DNA from: a candidate division NPL-UPA2 bacterium
Lineage (GTDB): Bacteria; NPL-UPA2; JAGMAN01
Reading direction: 5' to 3'
DNA: 6,105 nt
NCBI GenBank assembly: GCA_021129695.1
Contig: JAJOKU010000052.1
Span: 1-6,105, forward strand
Below are positions 5,825 to 6,105 of this stretch, one piece after another. Made by a program: the position numbers and the translations under genes. Positions within the stretch are counted from its first letter, which is position 1. The number at the start of each line of letters is the position of its first letter. The notes below the pieces were generated by a model. It did no database searches. It was not told where the DNA came from and worked only from the letters and a program-made list of their open reading frames with translations.

Positions 5825-6105
5825 TTGGAACTTCTTCTGTATATAAGCTTATTCACTGCGTTCAGGTAGGCCTTGGCGCTCGCCTCGATGATGTCAGTGC
5901 TCGTTCCTCGACCGCTTACTGTCTGTTTCCCTTCTGCTATTTTTACGGTAACCTCACCGAGGGCATCCTTTCCGCTGGTAACTGCCCTTAAGGAATAATC
6001 GAGGAGCTTTCCCTCTATACCGGTAATTCTGTCGATAGTTCTATAAGCGGCATCCACCGGGCCATCGCCGCAGGCCGCATCTTCTATTATTTTATCTCCC
6101 TTCTT
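5800..6105 (-). CDS. leuA: 2-isopropylmalate synthase, C-terminal part (cut by the window edge)
   Basis: The last 101 codons of LeuA, the enzyme that condenses acetyl-CoA with 2-oxoisovalerate in the first committed step of leucine synthesis, are present. The frame is open from the window edge. It shows the C-terminal regulatory domain that binds leucine: [30 protein letters not shown], then [19 protein letters not shown]. The catalytic TIM barrel lies outside the window. The final residues (about KCVRATGA) are not conserved in the family, and their codons overlap the start of the ATPase gene by 25 bp. This domain distinguishes it from homocitrate synthase; citramalate synthase shares the fold, but the motif wording fits LeuA best. 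Confidence 0.93.
   Translation of the reverse strand, partial: KKGDKIIEDAACGDGPVDAAYRTIDRITGIEGKLLDYSLRAVTSGKDALGEVTVKIAEGKQTVSGRGTSTDIIEASAKAYLNAVNKLIYRRSSKCVRATGA

Noticed and set aside
1..6105. CRISPR arrays, tRNA or rRNA genes, phage or transposase genes
   Set aside because: No regularly spaced repeats, no cloverleaf-like sequence and no integrase, transposase or phage protein motifs were found on either strand.

Overview
The window looks like chromosomal DNA from an anaerobic bacterium, probably of an uncultured lineage. The evidence is an intact gene for a [2Fe-2S]/ASKHA corrinoid-activation protein (RACo family), found in organisms with corrinoid methyl transfer such as the Wood-Ljungdahl pathway. 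It is tightly linked to thioredoxin reductase and to a HypA-like protein, a nickel-chaperone family. No single gene fixes the phylum. All recognisable genes lie on the minus strand, so transcription runs from the right edge to the left.

Right part (about 6105 to 4349). The 3' end of leuA (2-isopropylmalate synthase) enters from outside. Next come two damaged genes. The first is an ExeA-type AAA ATPase, frameshifted just before its Walker A motif and cut off just after Walker B. The second is a YibQ-type divergent polysaccharide deacetylase with a +1/-1 frameshift pair and an insert of about 96 bp. The insert has imperfect terminal inverted repeats and brings in an in-frame stop.

Middle (4352 to 3786). 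An exported 3D-domain protein (cell-wall related) follows. Residues about 12-39 of its reading frame are encoded by an 82-bp dispersed inverted-repeat element, so the repeat supplies part of the N-terminus and signal peptide.

Left part (3773 to 269). This is a compact run of intact genes: trxB (GTG start), then a RACo-like gene, then def, then a short hypA-like gene, with overlaps of 11, 10 and 8 bp. The HypA-like protein keeps the N-terminal Met-His-Glu motif and what looks like the normal last beta strand, but the whole zinc-binding domain is absent. Positions 1-268 hold no gene, only another diverged copy of the dispersed repeat and some hairpin-forming sequence.

Taken together, trxB, RACo-like and hypA-like suggest a redox and metal maturation module, possibly serving a nickel/corrinoid enzyme such as CODH/ACS, with def carried along as a housekeeping gene. 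That functional link is inference. The damaged block upstream may be true decay or may partly reflect assembly errors.
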